Shown here: positions 35,491-45,123 of the stretch, piece by piece | Layout: each line of letters opens with the position of its first letter | How positions within the stretch are numbered: the stretch's first letter is position 1 | Assembly (NCBI GenBank): GCA_002307135.1 | Contig: DBTQ01000001.1 | Span: forward strand, 124,001-188,000 | Length of the DNA stretch: 64,000 nucleotides | Direction: 5' to 3' | Source: Bacteroidetes bacterium UBA1312 | GTDB lineage: Bacteria > Bacteroidota > Bacteroidia > Chitinophagales > Chitinophagaceae | Position numbers and translations under genes: made by a program | Notes under the pieces: generated by a model | What the model saw: the letters and a program-made list of their open reading frames with translations, nothing else | Databases searched by the model: none | What the model was told of the DNA's origin: nothing

Positions 35491-36933
35491 TTAATAAACA
35501 TCCAGTACCGGATTTCTTATTTTTAATTCATTTGTACTGCCATAAGGGGTAGCAATACCTTGAAATGTCTTGGTGATAGTAGGTACGGCTTGGCTGGCAA
35601 ATGTGGCAGTACTTGCTGTATATAGAATAATCGTTCCTGTGCCATCATTAATTGTTTTGCTACCACTATAGTTGCCGCTTGTAGCTATTTTGGCATTCAT
35701 TATTTTTACGAGTACAGACTCATAGTTGTTGAAATTGGCGTTTAATGCTGCAATGGTCAAAGGGACAGGTGTTACAAATTTACCCGCTGCGAGAGTAGTT
35801 ACTTTTGCAGTTTTAATGTTTTTGATTTCGAGAGCATTGCTGTATTGGCTTAGTGTACTTCCCGTAAGATTGATCATGACGGAGTCACCCAAGTCGGGCA
35901 CACCGGTAGTCGAACTCCCGAAATAAATGATGATCGCTTTGTTGCCGTTTTGTATAATAATATTACCGGCGTTTCCATTATTTTTATTAGCGGCATCAGT
36001 CGTTACAATACCGGTTATTTTATAATCGCCGAGCACGGTATCATTACCGGTGTATAATTTACGAATGCTGTCTATACTTACTAAAATAGGCTCTTTTACT
36101 GTTGTCCCATCGCAACGTGTATTATTCATTTGTACATCACTTGTGTCTCTAATCATTATTTGAGGAACGCCATTATAAATCATGTAAATGCCAGTAATGC
36201 TTCCATTGCCTGATGGGGTAGTATAGTTTTGAAATTCGGCATAGTTGCTATTGCGTAATAAAATTTTTTTGCCAGAACAGTCCTGTAGCTTTATGCTTGT
36301 GGCGATTGCCGGGTCGGAGTAGATATTGTCATAATTTGGGTTCACTAATTCTATATTGTTTATAGTAATTAGGCGATTCAATAATGAAACTTTTGCGATT
36401 TCTATCTCACTTAAAGTAGTCGTATATGGTACAATAGGATTTGGGAAATTGGCGACTACGATATGTTTGCTGATTTCTTTTGTTGGTAAACCGGAAGCTT
36501 GAAGCACTCCGGAATTATCTGGGGCCGGTGTAGCGCCTATTTGAGGTAATCCATGATTGTTGCAGAGGAACATCCCTTTGAGTTGCACATAGATTTTTCT
36601 CCCGATTGGGTAATTGGTATAAAGACTATTTAAATTGAGTAAGATACATATCCCTCCAGTGGTATCTTGTATGGTTAATTGATTATAAAAGTTGCCTGAT
36701 CTGTCATCTGCGGTTACAATAGCGGCAACTGTCCAGTCGCTGTCGATCAATATTGGCGCACCTTCTGTAGGTAGTTTGGTATTAAGTTGGGTAATGCTGT
36801 AGTTGACCGTAAGCTCTGGGTCAAAGCTATTGGCTGCATTTGGTGTTTCCGCATTTTTCTTTAAACAACCAGTTCCTACCCAAGCTGTAATGAAGAGCAG
36901 TACTGGTATCAAAAAAAAGGTTCTGTTTTTCAT
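35491..36933 (-). CDS. DUF5689-domain lipoprotein (long)
   Basis: I prefer ATG 36933 (MKNRTFFLIPVLLF). The frame opens at 36954 and overlaps the neighbouring gene's end. The 480-residue lipoprotein has lipobox VGTGC (Cys23). A DUF5689 domain of OB-like strands follows (about 50-270, WTVAAIVTADDRSGNFYNQL, YPIGRKIYVQLKGMF), and then a second OB-like unit (about 280-480, GDYKITGIVTTDAANKNNGN). DUF5689 proteins usually sit beside a TonB-dependent receptor and may carry or bind its substrate. Here it is the last gene of a receptor locus. Confidence 0.8.
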   Translation of the reverse strand: MKNRTFFLIPVLLFITAWVGTGCLKKNAETPNAANSFDPELTVNYSITQLNTKLPTEGAPILIDSDWTVAAIVTADDRSGNFYNQLTIQDTTGGICILLNLNSLYTNYPIGRKIYVQLKGMFLCNNHGLPQIGATPAPDNSGVLQASGLPTKEISKHIVVANFPNPIVPYTTTLSEIEIAKVSLLNRLITINNIELVNPNYDNIYSDPAIATSIKLQDCSGKKILLRNSNYAEFQNYTTPSGNGSITGIYMIYNGVPQIMIRDTSDVQMNNTRCDGTTVKEPILVSIDSIRKLYTGNDTVLGDYKITGIVTTDAANKNNGNAGNIIIQNGNKAIIIYFGSSTTGVPDLGDSVMINLTGSTLSQYSNALEIKNIKTAKVTTLAAGKFVTPVPLTIAALNANFNNYESVLVKIMNAKIATSGNYSGSKTINDGTGTIILYTASTATFASQAVPTITKTFQGIATPYGSTNELKIRNPVLDVY

Positions 36934-36944
36934 CAACATTATAT

Positions 36945-37751
36945 TTAATGGCAACGTGCACGGTATAATTGTACATCTGAAGTGTCGCGAATGATTAATT
37001 GAGGGGTGTTGTTATAGACGCTGTAAATAGCGGTAAGTGTACCTCGCCCTGTTGGAGGCTGGTATGCTTGAAAATTGCAATAACCGCTTGTACGGAGTGT
37101 AATGATATTACTATCACAATCACTTAATGGAATATTGGTAGCACTAGAGATATTTGCAGGAAGTGCATATAAACGACTCGTCAGTGTGTCAGCTATTTGA
37201 GCATCGCTGATTTTAATTAGCCGATTGAATAATTCCGGCTTTGCTTTTTTAGCGTCGGCAATACTGACACTAATGGGTGTTATGGGGTTATTGGTGTTGC
37301 CTTTTCGAATGTATTGTCCAAACAGATGGAATGGAATAGCTGCCAATGAACCCTTATTGTCGGGCGCATAGCCAAGCAGAGGAAGTTTGTAGTAAAAACT
37401 AGTGAACAACCCTTTGCATTGTACATAAATTTTTCTACCAATAGGGTAGTCGTTGTAAAGATTGTATGCATCTAAAAGTATAGGTATCGCGGCAGTTCCA
37501 TCATCAATAATTACTTGTTTGTATAAATTGCCGCTTTTGTCGTCAGCTATTACAATGCCAGAAATAACAATACGCTCTTTGATTTCTTTGGTGTTGGAGC
37601 CCATTATACTACGTAATTCAGCAATGGTTTTGTAAATGCTCATACCTGAATCAATATCATTTGTATTGGGCGGAGTTGGGTAATTGTGCTTGATACAAGC
37701 GTTGAAGCACAACGATGTAAGGACTATTCCGATAATATACTTGTAGTTCAT
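36945..37751 (-). CDS. DUF5689-domain lipoprotein (short)
   Basis: The 268-residue lipoprotein has lipobox CFNAC (Cys19) and one DUF5689 domain, with VISGIVIADDKSGNLYKQVI and YPIGRKIYVQCKGLF, matching the first domain of the longer neighbour. It ends LIIRDTSDVQL, a segment also found at the domain end in the neighbour, so the two are paralogues. ATG 37751 lies 2 bp after the stop of the receptor remnant. The stop overlaps the upstream part of the long DUF5689 frame. Confidence 0.8.
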   Translation of the reverse strand: MNYKYIIGIVLTSLCFNACIKHNYPTPPNTNDIDSGMSIYKTIAELRSIMGSNTKEIKERIVISGIVIADDKSGNLYKQVIIDDGTAAIPILLDAYNLYNDYPIGRKIYVQCKGLFTSFYYKLPLLGYAPDNKGSLAAIPFHLFGQYIRKGNTNNPITPISVSIADAKKAKPELFNRLIKISDAQIADTLTSRLYALPANISSATNIPLSDCDSNIITLRTSGYCNFQAYQPPTGRGTLTAIYSVYNNTPQLIIRDTSDVQLYRARCH

Positions 37752-37753
37752 AC

Positions 37754-38804
37754 CTATAGTTTAAAACTTAAGCTGAGATAAAATGTTCTGCCGTAGCCAT
37801 AAAAATATTTGGATGGAAATTTGTCTGGGTTGTTGTTGGTGAAATCGTAACGGAGCTGTTCGTAGCCACCAGATTTTTGATTCGTATTATTCAATAGATT
37901 GGAGATACCCAAATTGACATACAACATCAGACCATAAGGGATCTTCTTTGAAATTTTATTTAACCGAAATGATTTTCCAACAGATAGGTCTATGCTGAAG
38001 ATGGCAGGTAATTTCTCTTGATCAAAAATTTTATTGTAGAGCATATCATTCTTATCGACCAATTCTGCGGCATCAATAGTCCGTCGTGCAGGGTTGACAG
38101 CAATATAATTTCTGTCGAGATAATTGAAATTGATTTTGCCATACCAATGTTTTGCACCGTTGTAGGCAATACCTGTTGAATACGCCGACTGTGGACCAAC
38201 CCCTAAGTAGTAATTTTTGATATACACTTCTTTACTGCCAGGAGTAGTGTTAGTGTCATTGTCCGCATACACAGTTACGCTAGGTCTATTGGTATAAAAT
38301 GCTTGTCCTATTGCCGCAACGGCACTTATAGATAATGAGGGATTCAACACATATTCGATGGCTAATTCGGATCCAATAAATCGCATGTTTACACGCTGCA
38401 TTACAAAGTTGACAAAGCTTTGAAAGTCGGGGTCGTCATTATAAAATCGTTGAATACTTGTTGCATTTTGGATGTCGGTAGCATATCCTACAATTCTAAT
38501 GTTGAGTTTCGGTGCTTTCATTAAATATCCCATTTCTATGCTTTGCGTTGTTTGCAAACAGGGGTTTTCAATAGTCTGGTTTCGGGTGTGTGGCGATAGG
38601 AACGTATTGTTGATGCCGGGATCTTCTTGCTGATAAATGCCATTGACAAACAAATAGCTTTTCCCATTTATTTTATAAGTAACTCCTGCTTTTGACGACC
38701 AGGTTAGGAAATTTTGACTTTTACTTTTACCGTAAGAATTATCCGCGAACAAACCGTTTCTATAAAGTCCTTCTCTAGCGTAGGAAACATAAGACATATT
38801 ACCT
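37754..38804 (-). pseudogene. TonB-dependent receptor remnant: C-terminal barrel only
   Basis: An open frame of 377 codons (37754-38887) reads as a receptor barrel only from about 38804. The first ~30 residues are the out-of-frame shadow of the lipoprotein gene that overlaps it. From there to the stop are about 350 residues of TonB-receptor barrel (SSKAGVTYKINGKSYLFVNG, RFIGSELAIEYVLNPSLSIS, KIPYGLMLYVNLGISNLLNN). The protein ends in the classical C-terminal strand FYLSLSFKL with terminal hydrophobic residue. Signal peptide, plug and the first half of the barrel are missing. A natural deletion is likely; an assembly error is possible. Two DUF5689 genes follow at once, as in intact receptor loci. 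Confidence 0.65.
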
Positions 38805-39452
38805 CCAACCGCTGGGAAAAGTAAAGGCGGTAGCTCCTCCTGCCGGTGGTGCAGGTAATGTAGGTACGTAGTGCCAGTTAAATACATTGCGTATGGTAAG
38901 CGTTAAAGTAGTAGCAGTAGAGCTGGTAATGTCTATGCCCGTAGCTCTTAGTATTTTTTCGTTGGCAGGGCAGGCCAGTGCGTTGTATGCAGTAAGCGTA
39001 TGGTTATATGCTGTGCCAAATGCCTGAGCTACTGCTACTATATTAGTATTGCCATTGTTGTTTTTAGCGATACTAAGGGTATATTGATCGGTAGTAGTCT
39101 TGGCTAAAAAATCTTCCTGTTGTATATATACAAAGTTGAAAGTATTTTCCAAGTATCTTTTTACATCAGCATCGGCAAGTTCTGTAGGTACGCCTGTAGG
39201 TATTGGTGCGGTTGGGTTAGTGCTTACTGCTTGTGCATAAGGCAGGAAGTTATTTACTTCTGTGATCAGACCGGAGGCTTCCTGCCCAGTAATGAGCCTT
39301 GCTGTCGATTTAGGAACAGTAAGTGATGTTCCGTTCGTTGTAGTTACTTCCTTTTTATTGCAGGAAGTCAATGCAAGTGTGGCTAGCATTACACTCAGTC
39401 CATACTTGCAGATGCGCGTGTAGTGCGCTGAATTTGAAGTTCTATTCTTCAT
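38799..39452 (-). CDS. Lipoprotein of unknown function, running into the receptor remnant
   Basis: The 217-residue lipoprotein has lipobox LALTSC (Cys31) behind a long N-terminal signal. The mature part is Thr/Ala-rich with mixed strands (LITGQEASGLITEVNNFLP, VKRYLENTFNFVYIQQEDFL, LTLTIRNVFNWHYVPTLPAP). I do not recognise the family. Its stop (TAA 38799-38801) lies exactly where receptor sequence begins in another frame, so its own C-terminus may also have been changed by the deletion. A short inverted repeat (39575-39592, ATTCCC/GGGAAT) lies about 120 bp upstream, of unclear meaning. Confidence 0.55.
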   Translation of the reverse strand: MKNRTSNSAHYTRICKYGLSVMLATLALTSCNKKEVTTTNGTSLTVPKSTARLITGQEASGLITEVNNFLPYAQAVSTNPTAPIPTGVPTELADADVKRYLENTFNFVYIQQEDFLAKTTTDQYTLSIAKNNNGNTNIVAVAQAFGTAYNHTLTAYNALACPANEKILRATGIDITSSTATTLTLTIRNVFNWHYVPTLPAPPAGGATAFTFPSGWR

Positions 39453-39642
39453 TGTTATTTTTTAAATGAAGCCGCAAAGTACAGTCAATACATCAAATTA
39501 TGCTTAAATATATAGTATAATTTTTATAATCATAATTAAAATATTAGATGAATTTTATTCACAATGAATGTTTTATTCCCGTAAATGGGAATTTCAGATG
39601 TGAAACCGTTGTTTAAAAGCGTATAATGATAGATGCACCAAC

Positions 39643-39677
39643 AAAAAATCCCTGCTAAAATATTTTAGCAGGGATTT
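39643..39677 (-). terminator. Terminator of the sdh operon
   Basis: Perfect 16-bp arms 39646-39661 and 39662-39677 (AAATCCCTGCTAAAAT) have an A-run on the left that becomes the minus-strand U-tract. It begins 23 bp after the sdhB stop. Confidence 0.88.
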
Positions 39678-39700
39678 ACTATTTTGAGCAAAAACTAAGA

Positions 39701-40465
39701 TTATCTATCGCCGGCAAAAGTAGCTACCATATATTCGCGGTTGAGTTTTGCTATGTTTTCCAAAGAAATTCCTTTAGGGCATTCTGCTTCGCAAGCACCA
39801 ATGTTGGTACAGCTGCCAAAGCCTTCTTTATCCATTTGATGTACCATGTTTACAACACGTTCTTTGCGTTCTACGTCGCCTTGTGGCAAGTAGGCAAGGT
39901 GCGCAACTTTGGCTGAAAGGAAGAGCATGGCTGATGCGTTAGGGCAAGCTGCTACACATGCTCCGCAACCAATACAAGCTGCTGCTGCAAATGAATCATC
40001 GGCCTTTTGTTTTTCAATTGGGAGGCTATTGGCATCCTGTGCATTACCGGTATTCACCGAAATATAGCCACCGGCTTGTACAATATGATCAAAAGAATTA
40101 CGATTCACGACCAAATCTTTGATAACAGGGAATGCATCTGCACGCCATGGTTCAACAACGATAGTATCTCCGTCTTTATATTCGCGCATGTGCAATTGGC
40201 AAGTAGTGTTGTGGTGCCAAGGTCCGTGTGCACGCCCATTGATATACATACTACACATACCACAAATTCCTTCACGACAATCGTGGTCGAAAGCAACAGG
40301 CTCTTTGCCTTCAGCAATCAATTGTTCATTGAGTACGTCAAACATTTCTAGAAAAGACATTTCAGAAGAAATACCTTTTACCTGATAGGTTTCAAAACGA
40401 CCCGCAGCTTTTGCGTTTTTTTGTTTCCAGACCTTTAAGGTCAGATTCATATTGTAGTGTTCCAT
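39701..40465 (-). CDS. sdhB: Succinate dehydrogenase / fumarate reductase iron-sulfur subunit
   Basis: The 254-residue protein has the three iron-sulfur cluster motifs of SdhB/FrdB: the 2Fe-2S ligands around DCREGICGMCSM, then IGCGACVAACPNA, and the last cluster CTNIGACEAECPKGI. It passes electrons from the flavoprotein to the membrane cytochrome and the menaquinone pool. An in-frame ATG at 40450 is an alternative start. It follows a lipoprotein gene by 15 bp; in most Bacteroidota it directly follows sdhA. Confidence 0.95.
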   Translation of the reverse strand: MEHYNMNLTLKVWKQKNAKAAGRFETYQVKGISSEMSFLEMFDVLNEQLIAEGKEPVAFDHDCREGICGMCSMYINGRAHGPWHHNTTCQLHMREYKDGDTIVVEPWRADAFPVIKDLVVNRNSFDHIVQAGGYISVNTGNAQDANSLPIEKQKADDSFAAAACIGCGACVAACPNASAMLFLSAKVAHLAYLPQGDVERKERVVNMVHQMDKEGFGSCTNIGACEAECPKGISLENIAKLNREYMVATFAGDR

Positions 40466-40480
40466 TGCTATTAAAAGTCT

Positions 40481-41068
40481 TTAAAAGTTTTTACTTTTCA
40501 ACGAATATTCCATAAGCCAGCCATCATATTTTACCCAACCTATATCATTGGAGTAATAAATGGTATCTGTATTGAAAGCGCCCGTTTGATTATATGCGAT
40601 TTTATCGCAGATAAATATACCCGCATCTGTAGTAATGGATACTCCTGTTGCTACTACAAGATAATTATTTGTCGTACCAACAGTCCATTTGTCTCCTGTT
40701 TTTCTTGCTGTCGGATATGTTTTGTCACTTGCAGATGTAGGATCTGTACTTACATTTACCAACATCCAATCGTTACATTCTTTTATATACCTGTTTTTGT
40801 AAGTACCTGTAAATGTTCCTCCTCCGGTAAGGTCATATTTATAGGCATCTCCCGATGTTATACTTGTTATTTCCATTGTCAAAAGAGAGTCATCTGTACT
40901 AATATCAGAATAGTTGTATGTTAGCTTATGCCCTACTTTCAAAAATTTGAGATAGCCATTATTTGTGCAACTTTCACTTGAGGGAGATTTATCCTCTTTT
41001 TTACACGCTACAAAACTTATGATACTCAAAAAGCATAAAATAGCGATACTCTGTTTCAGATATTTCAT
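40481..41068 (-). CDS. Lipoprotein gene inserted between sdhA and sdhB
   Basis: The 195-residue lipoprotein has lipobox SFVAC (Cys22). The mature part is beta-rich, with segments LKFLKVGHKLTYNYSD, EITSITSGDAYKYDLT, GIFICDKIAYNQTGAFNTDT and the ending YSNDIGWVKYDGWLMEYSLK. The pattern recalls DUF3108/TapB-like barrel lipoproteins, but I cannot assign it firmly. It is 43 bp after sdhA and 15 bp before sdhB on the same strand with no terminator, so it should be made from the sdh transcript. Confidence 0.75.
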   Translation of the reverse strand: MKYLKQSIAILCFLSIISFVACKKEDKSPSSESCTNNGYLKFLKVGHKLTYNYSDISTDDSLLTMEITSITSGDAYKYDLTGGGTFTGTYKNRYIKECNDWMLVNVSTDPTSASDKTYPTARKTGDKWTVGTTNNYLVVATGVSITTDAGIFICDKIAYNQTGAFNTDTIYYSNDIGWVKYDGWLMEYSLKSKNF

Positions 41069-41111
41069 TCGAGTTTTAATAGTTGTATAGTGATTGTTTT
41101 TGTTAGGTCAA

Positions 41112-43088
41112 TTATTTATAAGAACGTGCACTCGGGTGTACAACATCGTACACCAATTCTTCTTTGTGTAATTCAAATTGACTATCACCTTTGTATTCCC
41201 ATGCTGCAACGTACATAAATTTGTCATCTTGGCGCAATGCTTCCCCTTCTTCTGTTTGGTATTCTTCACGGAAGTGACCACCACAACTTTCGTTGCGGTT
41301 CAATGCATCCATACACATCAATTCGCCTAATTCTATAAAGTCTGCAACACGGTTTGCTTTATCCAGTTCAGGGTTGAATTCATTTACTTCACCGGGTATG
41401 CGCACATTGCTCCAGAATTCCTTTTTCAATGCACGGATCTCTTCAATAGCTTCTTGCAGCCCCTTTTCGTTGCGCGCCATACCGCATTTATCCCACATTA
41501 TTTTTCCAAGACGTTTGTGCAGGCTTTCCACACTTTCCGTTCCTTTAATGTTCATGAGTTTATTGATACGGTCAAACACTTCTTTTTCTGCTGCAACAAA
41601 AGCAGGATGGTCTGTTGGTATGGATTTCGTGCGGATTTCATCTGCCAGATAATTACCAATAGTGTAAGGAATGACGAAATATCCGTCCGCCAAACCTTGC
41701 ATGAGGGCAGATGCTCCCAAGCGGTTGGCACCATGGTCACTAAAGTTGGCTTCACCCAATGCGTATAAGCCCGGTACAGTAGTCATCAATTCGTAATCTA
41801 CCCAAAGGCCGCCCATTGTATAATGCACAGCAGGATAAATACGCATCGGAACTTCATAAGGATTTTCACCGGTAATCTTTTCATACATTTCGAAGAGATT
41901 ACCATACTTAGAGGCAACAACTTCCTTGCCCATTTTTATAATGTCTGCTTCAGAAACATGCTCCAAGCCTTGTTTGCCCACTTCTATTTTTCCATAACGG
42001 AGGATAGCTGCGGCAAAATCTAAATAAACAGCTTGTTTACTTGCGCCTACACCGTAGCCCGCATCGCAGCGTTCTTTGGCTGCACGGCTCGCTACGTCAC
42101 GAGGCACTAAGTTACCAAATGCCGGATAACGACGCTCCAAGTAATAATCTCTTTCGTCTGCGGGTATTTCATTCGCCTTGCGTGAGTCGTTTTGCTTTTT
42201 CGGAACCCATATACGCCCATCATTACGCAATGATTCGGACATCAAAGTCAATTTAGACTGATGGTCGCCGGAAACAGGGATACAAGTAGGGTGGATTTGA
42301 GTAAAGCAAGGGTTGCCAAAATAAGCTCCTTGTTTGTGTGCTTTCCAAGCTGCTGTTACATTGCTTCCCATAGCATTGGTAGAAAGATAGAATACATTTC
42401 CATATCCACCACTGCATATCAATACAGAATGTCCGAAATGACGCTCTAATTCGCCTGTTACCAAGTTTCGGGCAATAATACCACGCGCTTTGCCATCGAT
42501 TTTTACGATGTCAAGCATCTCATGGCGGCTGTACATAGTAACATTGCCTAATGCTACCTGACGTTCTAAAGATTGATATGCACCAATTAATAATTGTTGA
42601 CCTGTTTGACCCGCGGCATAAAATGTACGCTGTACCTGTGTACCCCCAAATGAACGGTTGCTGAGTAATCCCCCATATTCACGGGCAAATGGAACACCTT
42701 GAGCTACACACTGGTCAATAATATTACCACTCACTTCTGCTAAACGATGAACGTTCGCTTCGCGTGCACGATAGTCGCCACCTTTAATAGTATCATAGAA
42801 AAGACGGTAAACTGAATCACCGTCATTCTGATAATTTTTAGCGGCATTAATACCACCTTGTGCTGCAATACTGTGCGCACGACGTGGGCTATCCTGAAAA
42901 CAAAATGCTTTTACTTTGTAACCCAACTCGCCCAAAGACGCTGCTGCTGAAGCTCCAGCAAGACCTGTGCCTATAACAATAATCTCGATGCTTCTCTTGT
43001 TGGCAGGGTTAACTAGTTTACAGGTTGATTTATATTTTTCCCATTTGGTATCTAAATCTCCGGCTGGAATTCTATTATTGAGTGGCAT
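41112..43088 (-). CDS. sdhA: Succinate dehydrogenase / fumarate reductase flavoprotein subunit
   Basis: The 658-residue flavoprotein has the FAD dinucleotide motif VIGTGLAGASAAASLGELG (about 37-55), the covalent-FAD His region RRAHSIAAQGGINAA, catalytic HPTCIP and HYTMGGLWVDYELMT motifs, and GEANFSDHGANRLGASALMQ. Length and N-terminal extension fit the Bacteroidota-type complex with a single cytochrome b subunit. It oxidises succinate or reduces fumarate, depending on conditions. It is transcribed after sdhC with a 54-bp gap. Confidence 0.96.
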   Translation of the reverse strand: MPLNNRIPAGDLDTKWEKYKSTCKLVNPANKRSIEIIVIGTGLAGASAAASLGELGYKVKAFCFQDSPRRAHSIAAQGGINAAKNYQNDGDSVYRLFYDTIKGGDYRAREANVHRLAEVSGNIIDQCVAQGVPFAREYGGLLSNRSFGGTQVQRTFYAAGQTGQQLLIGAYQSLERQVALGNVTMYSRHEMLDIVKIDGKARGIIARNLVTGELERHFGHSVLICSGGYGNVFYLSTNAMGSNVTAAWKAHKQGAYFGNPCFTQIHPTCIPVSGDHQSKLTLMSESLRNDGRIWVPKKQNDSRKANEIPADERDYYLERRYPAFGNLVPRDVASRAAKERCDAGYGVGASKQAVYLDFAAAILRYGKIEVGKQGLEHVSEADIIKMGKEVVASKYGNLFEMYEKITGENPYEVPMRIYPAVHYTMGGLWVDYELMTTVPGLYALGEANFSDHGANRLGASALMQGLADGYFVIPYTIGNYLADEIRTKSIPTDHPAFVAAEKEVFDRINKLMNIKGTESVESLHKRLGKIMWDKCGMARNEKGLQEAIEEIRALKKEFWSNVRIPGEVNEFNPELDKANRVADFIELGELMCMDALNRNESCGGHFREEYQTEEGEALRQDDKFMYVAAWEYKGDSQFELHKEELVYDVVHPSARSYK

Positions 43089-43142
43089 AATTCTATATAA
43101 AACGGTTATCGAAAATTATTTCAAAAATGATATTTATTGGCA

Positions 43143-43814
43143 TTACCCAATCCATTGGCAATAGAATGCTATGGGCATTAATGCAAATATGAGTGGTACG
43201 ATGATCGAAAATGCAATGCCAATACTCCGAATAATGGGTTTGTATTTTTTTGTGCCCATACCTAAGGTTTGGAAGGCGCTGTAAAAACCATGGACAAGAT
43301 GGAATGAAAGTGATATACAGCCTATGATATATAGTCCAACAATAATTGGATTTTGGAATACATCCTTCATTTTATCATAAAGATTTATCTCATCTCCTGT
43401 TGAAAATTGGTGTACACGGTTTGGAATCCAAAATTGTGCAGTGTGCATGATTAAGAATAATAAAACCAATGTGCCTAAAAGCCCCATTGATCGACTATAC
43501 CATTTACTGGTAGCATTGCCCGCCTTTACTGCATAACGGCCATTGGATCGGCGTTTGCTGTTTTGGTTCCACAACATTAACCCTTGGATGATATGTAAAA
43601 GGAAGCCCGCAACTAAGCCCAATTCTAAAATACGGGTTAGGGCATTGGTACCCATAAAATGGGCTCCGGCTAAAAATTTCTCTTTCCCGTCTGGCAAAAA
43701 TATTTGAGCATTGAGATAAACGTGAATCAACAAAAAGCTGATGAGAAATAAGCCGGTAAATGCCATTACTAATTTTTTACCGACAGAAGAGGTGAAATGT
43801 TGCTTCCAAGTCAT
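43143..43814 (-). CDS. sdhC: Succinate dehydrogenase cytochrome b subunit
   Basis: I use ATG 43814 (MTWKQHFTSSVGKKLVMAFT). The frame is open to 43859, but that part overlaps the promoter. The 223-residue membrane protein has five transmembrane helices with conserved His residues for two haems b (LLIHVYLNAQ, LHIIQGLMLW, LIMHTAQFW, FHLVHGFYSAFQTLG). It anchors SdhAB and reacts with menaquinone. It is the first gene of the sdhC-A-lipoprotein-B operon. Confidence 0.93.
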   Translation of the reverse strand: MTWKQHFTSSVGKKLVMAFTGLFLISFLLIHVYLNAQIFLPDGKEKFLAGAHFMGTNALTRILELGLVAGFLLHIIQGLMLWNQNSKRRSNGRYAVKAGNATSKWYSRSMGLLGTLVLLFLIMHTAQFWIPNRVHQFSTGDEINLYDKMKDVFQNPIIVGLYIIGCISLSFHLVHGFYSAFQTLGMGTKKYKPIIRSIGIAFSIIVPLIFALMPIAFYCQWIG

Positions 43815-43856
43815 GATACTAAAAGATACTTTTGTAACAGTTTTGTAAAATTTTAG

Positions 43857-43888
43857 CAAAGGTAATTGTCCTGCATCGTAATGTCAAA
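43857..43888 (-). promoter_or_regulatory. Promoter of the sdh operon
   Basis: On the minus strand a TTTG (43885-43888) is followed after 20 bp by a perfect TACCTTTG (43857-43864), the full Bacteroidota consensus. It lies 42 bp before the sdhC ATG at 43814 and rules out the longer start at 43859. Confidence 0.75.
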
Positions 43889-44005
43889 GGAAAATTAATT
43901 AAATATTTTATGCTCATTGATTGGATAAAACTTATGCTGTCATGTATTTGCACATCAAATGCTTATTTTCGCAAAATCAATAGTTAAACCAACTCAATAA
44001 TATTT

Positions 44006-45112
44006 ATGTATCCTGATTTTCAATATTTATTTCAGAGCCTTTTTAACGCGAGTATGCCTGAATGGTTAAGTATTTTTAAGGTGTTTGGTTTTTTGATGGC
44101 ATTGGCATTTATGGCTGGCTTGGTGGTATTGACTGCGGAAATGAAACGTAGAGAAAGACAAGGTTTATTATCACCCGTTGAAGATACAGTGACGGTAAAA
44201 AATAAGGAAACCAATCAAACAGAAATAAAAAGAGTATTGGTATATCCACACCAAAGGGTGAGCAATATCCTGATGATCGCCGCCATTGGAGGGCTTGTAG
44301 GTGCTAAAATATTTAATGCATTTGAAACTTGGGATTATTTTATTCAGGATCCTATTGGTAGCCTGTTTTCAAGAAGTGGGCTTACTTTTTATGGGGGCTT
44401 GATTACAGCAACGGCGCTGCTCTATTTTTATGCTCGTAAATATAAAATAGCATTTGATGTGCTTTGTGATTGTGCAGCCCCTGCTCTTATATTGGCTTAT
44501 GGTATTGGCCGTTTAGGCTGTCATTTTGCTGGCGATGGTGATTGGGGTATTTTTAATTCGGCGTATATTTCTGATGCACAGGGTATGCTAAAGTCGGCTA
44601 CGAATAATGATTATCAGCAAATGCTTCAAAATATGCCGGACTTTTTTATGCGTTATGCCGACCTTAAAAATATGCATGAATTGGCTAGTATTCCACATGC
44701 TTATGTCCCCGCACCATCTTGGTTACCCGATTGGTTTTTGGGAATGAATTATGCGCATAATGTCAATAATCAGGGTGTTGGTATTTTGGGTTGTACGGGC
44801 AATTATTGTGCTGTATTACCTGTAAGTGTTTTTCCTACATCACTTTATGAGGCAATTGCTTGTATGCTATTGTTTGTATTGCTTTGGGCGCTGCGTAAAC
44901 GGTTTGTACAGCCATTGAAGTTTTTCGGATTTTATCTTATTCTGAATGGTATTGAACGCTTTTTTATAGAAAAAATTCGGGTCAATTATAAGTATGACTG
45001 GGGTTTTATTCATCCTACACAAGCAGAAATTATAGCTATTTGTTTGGCATTAATTGGTGCAGGTATTTTGTTGTTTTATAATAGAAAAGCTAAAAGATTA
45101 ACGGTATATTAG
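44006..45112 (+). CDS. lgt: Prolipoprotein diacylglyceryl transferase
   Basis: The 368-residue integral membrane enzyme transfers diacylglycerol from phosphatidylglycerol to the lipobox cysteine. The Lgt signature is seen at IGRLGCHFAGDGDWGIFN, with the upstream SRSGLTFYGGLITA and the late helix GIERFFIEKIRVNY. It is about 80 residues longer than the E. coli protein because of an N-terminal extension and a loop with ERQGLLSPVEDTVTVKNKET, both common in Bacteroidota. It serves the many lipoproteins encoded here. Confidence 0.92.
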   Translation: MYPDFQYLFQSLFNASMPEWLSIFKVFGFLMALAFMAGLVVLTAEMKRRERQGLLSPVEDTVTVKNKETNQTEIKRVLVYPHQRVSNILMIAAIGGLVGAKIFNAFETWDYFIQDPIGSLFSRSGLTFYGGLITATALLYFYARKYKIAFDVLCDCAAPALILAYGIGRLGCHFAGDGDWGIFNSAYISDAQGMLKSATNNDYQQMLQNMPDFFMRYADLKNMHELASIPHAYVPAPSWLPDWFLGMNYAHNVNNQGVGILGCTGNYCAVLPVSVFPTSLYEAIACMLLFVLLWALRKRFVQPLKFFGFYLILNGIERFFIEKIRVNYKYDWGFIHPTQAEIIAICLALIGAGILLFYNRKAKRLTVY

Positions 45113-45123
45113 TTTGCCTATTA

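Noticed and set aside
39575..39592. Inverted repeat ATTCCC-N6-GGGAAT upstream of the lipoprotein gene
   Set aside because: The arms are only 6 bp and the position is about 120 bp upstream; chance cannot be excluded.
43815..43859. Longer N-terminus for SdhC
   Set aside because: It overlaps the consensus promoter at 43857-43888, and family members begin near MTWKQ.
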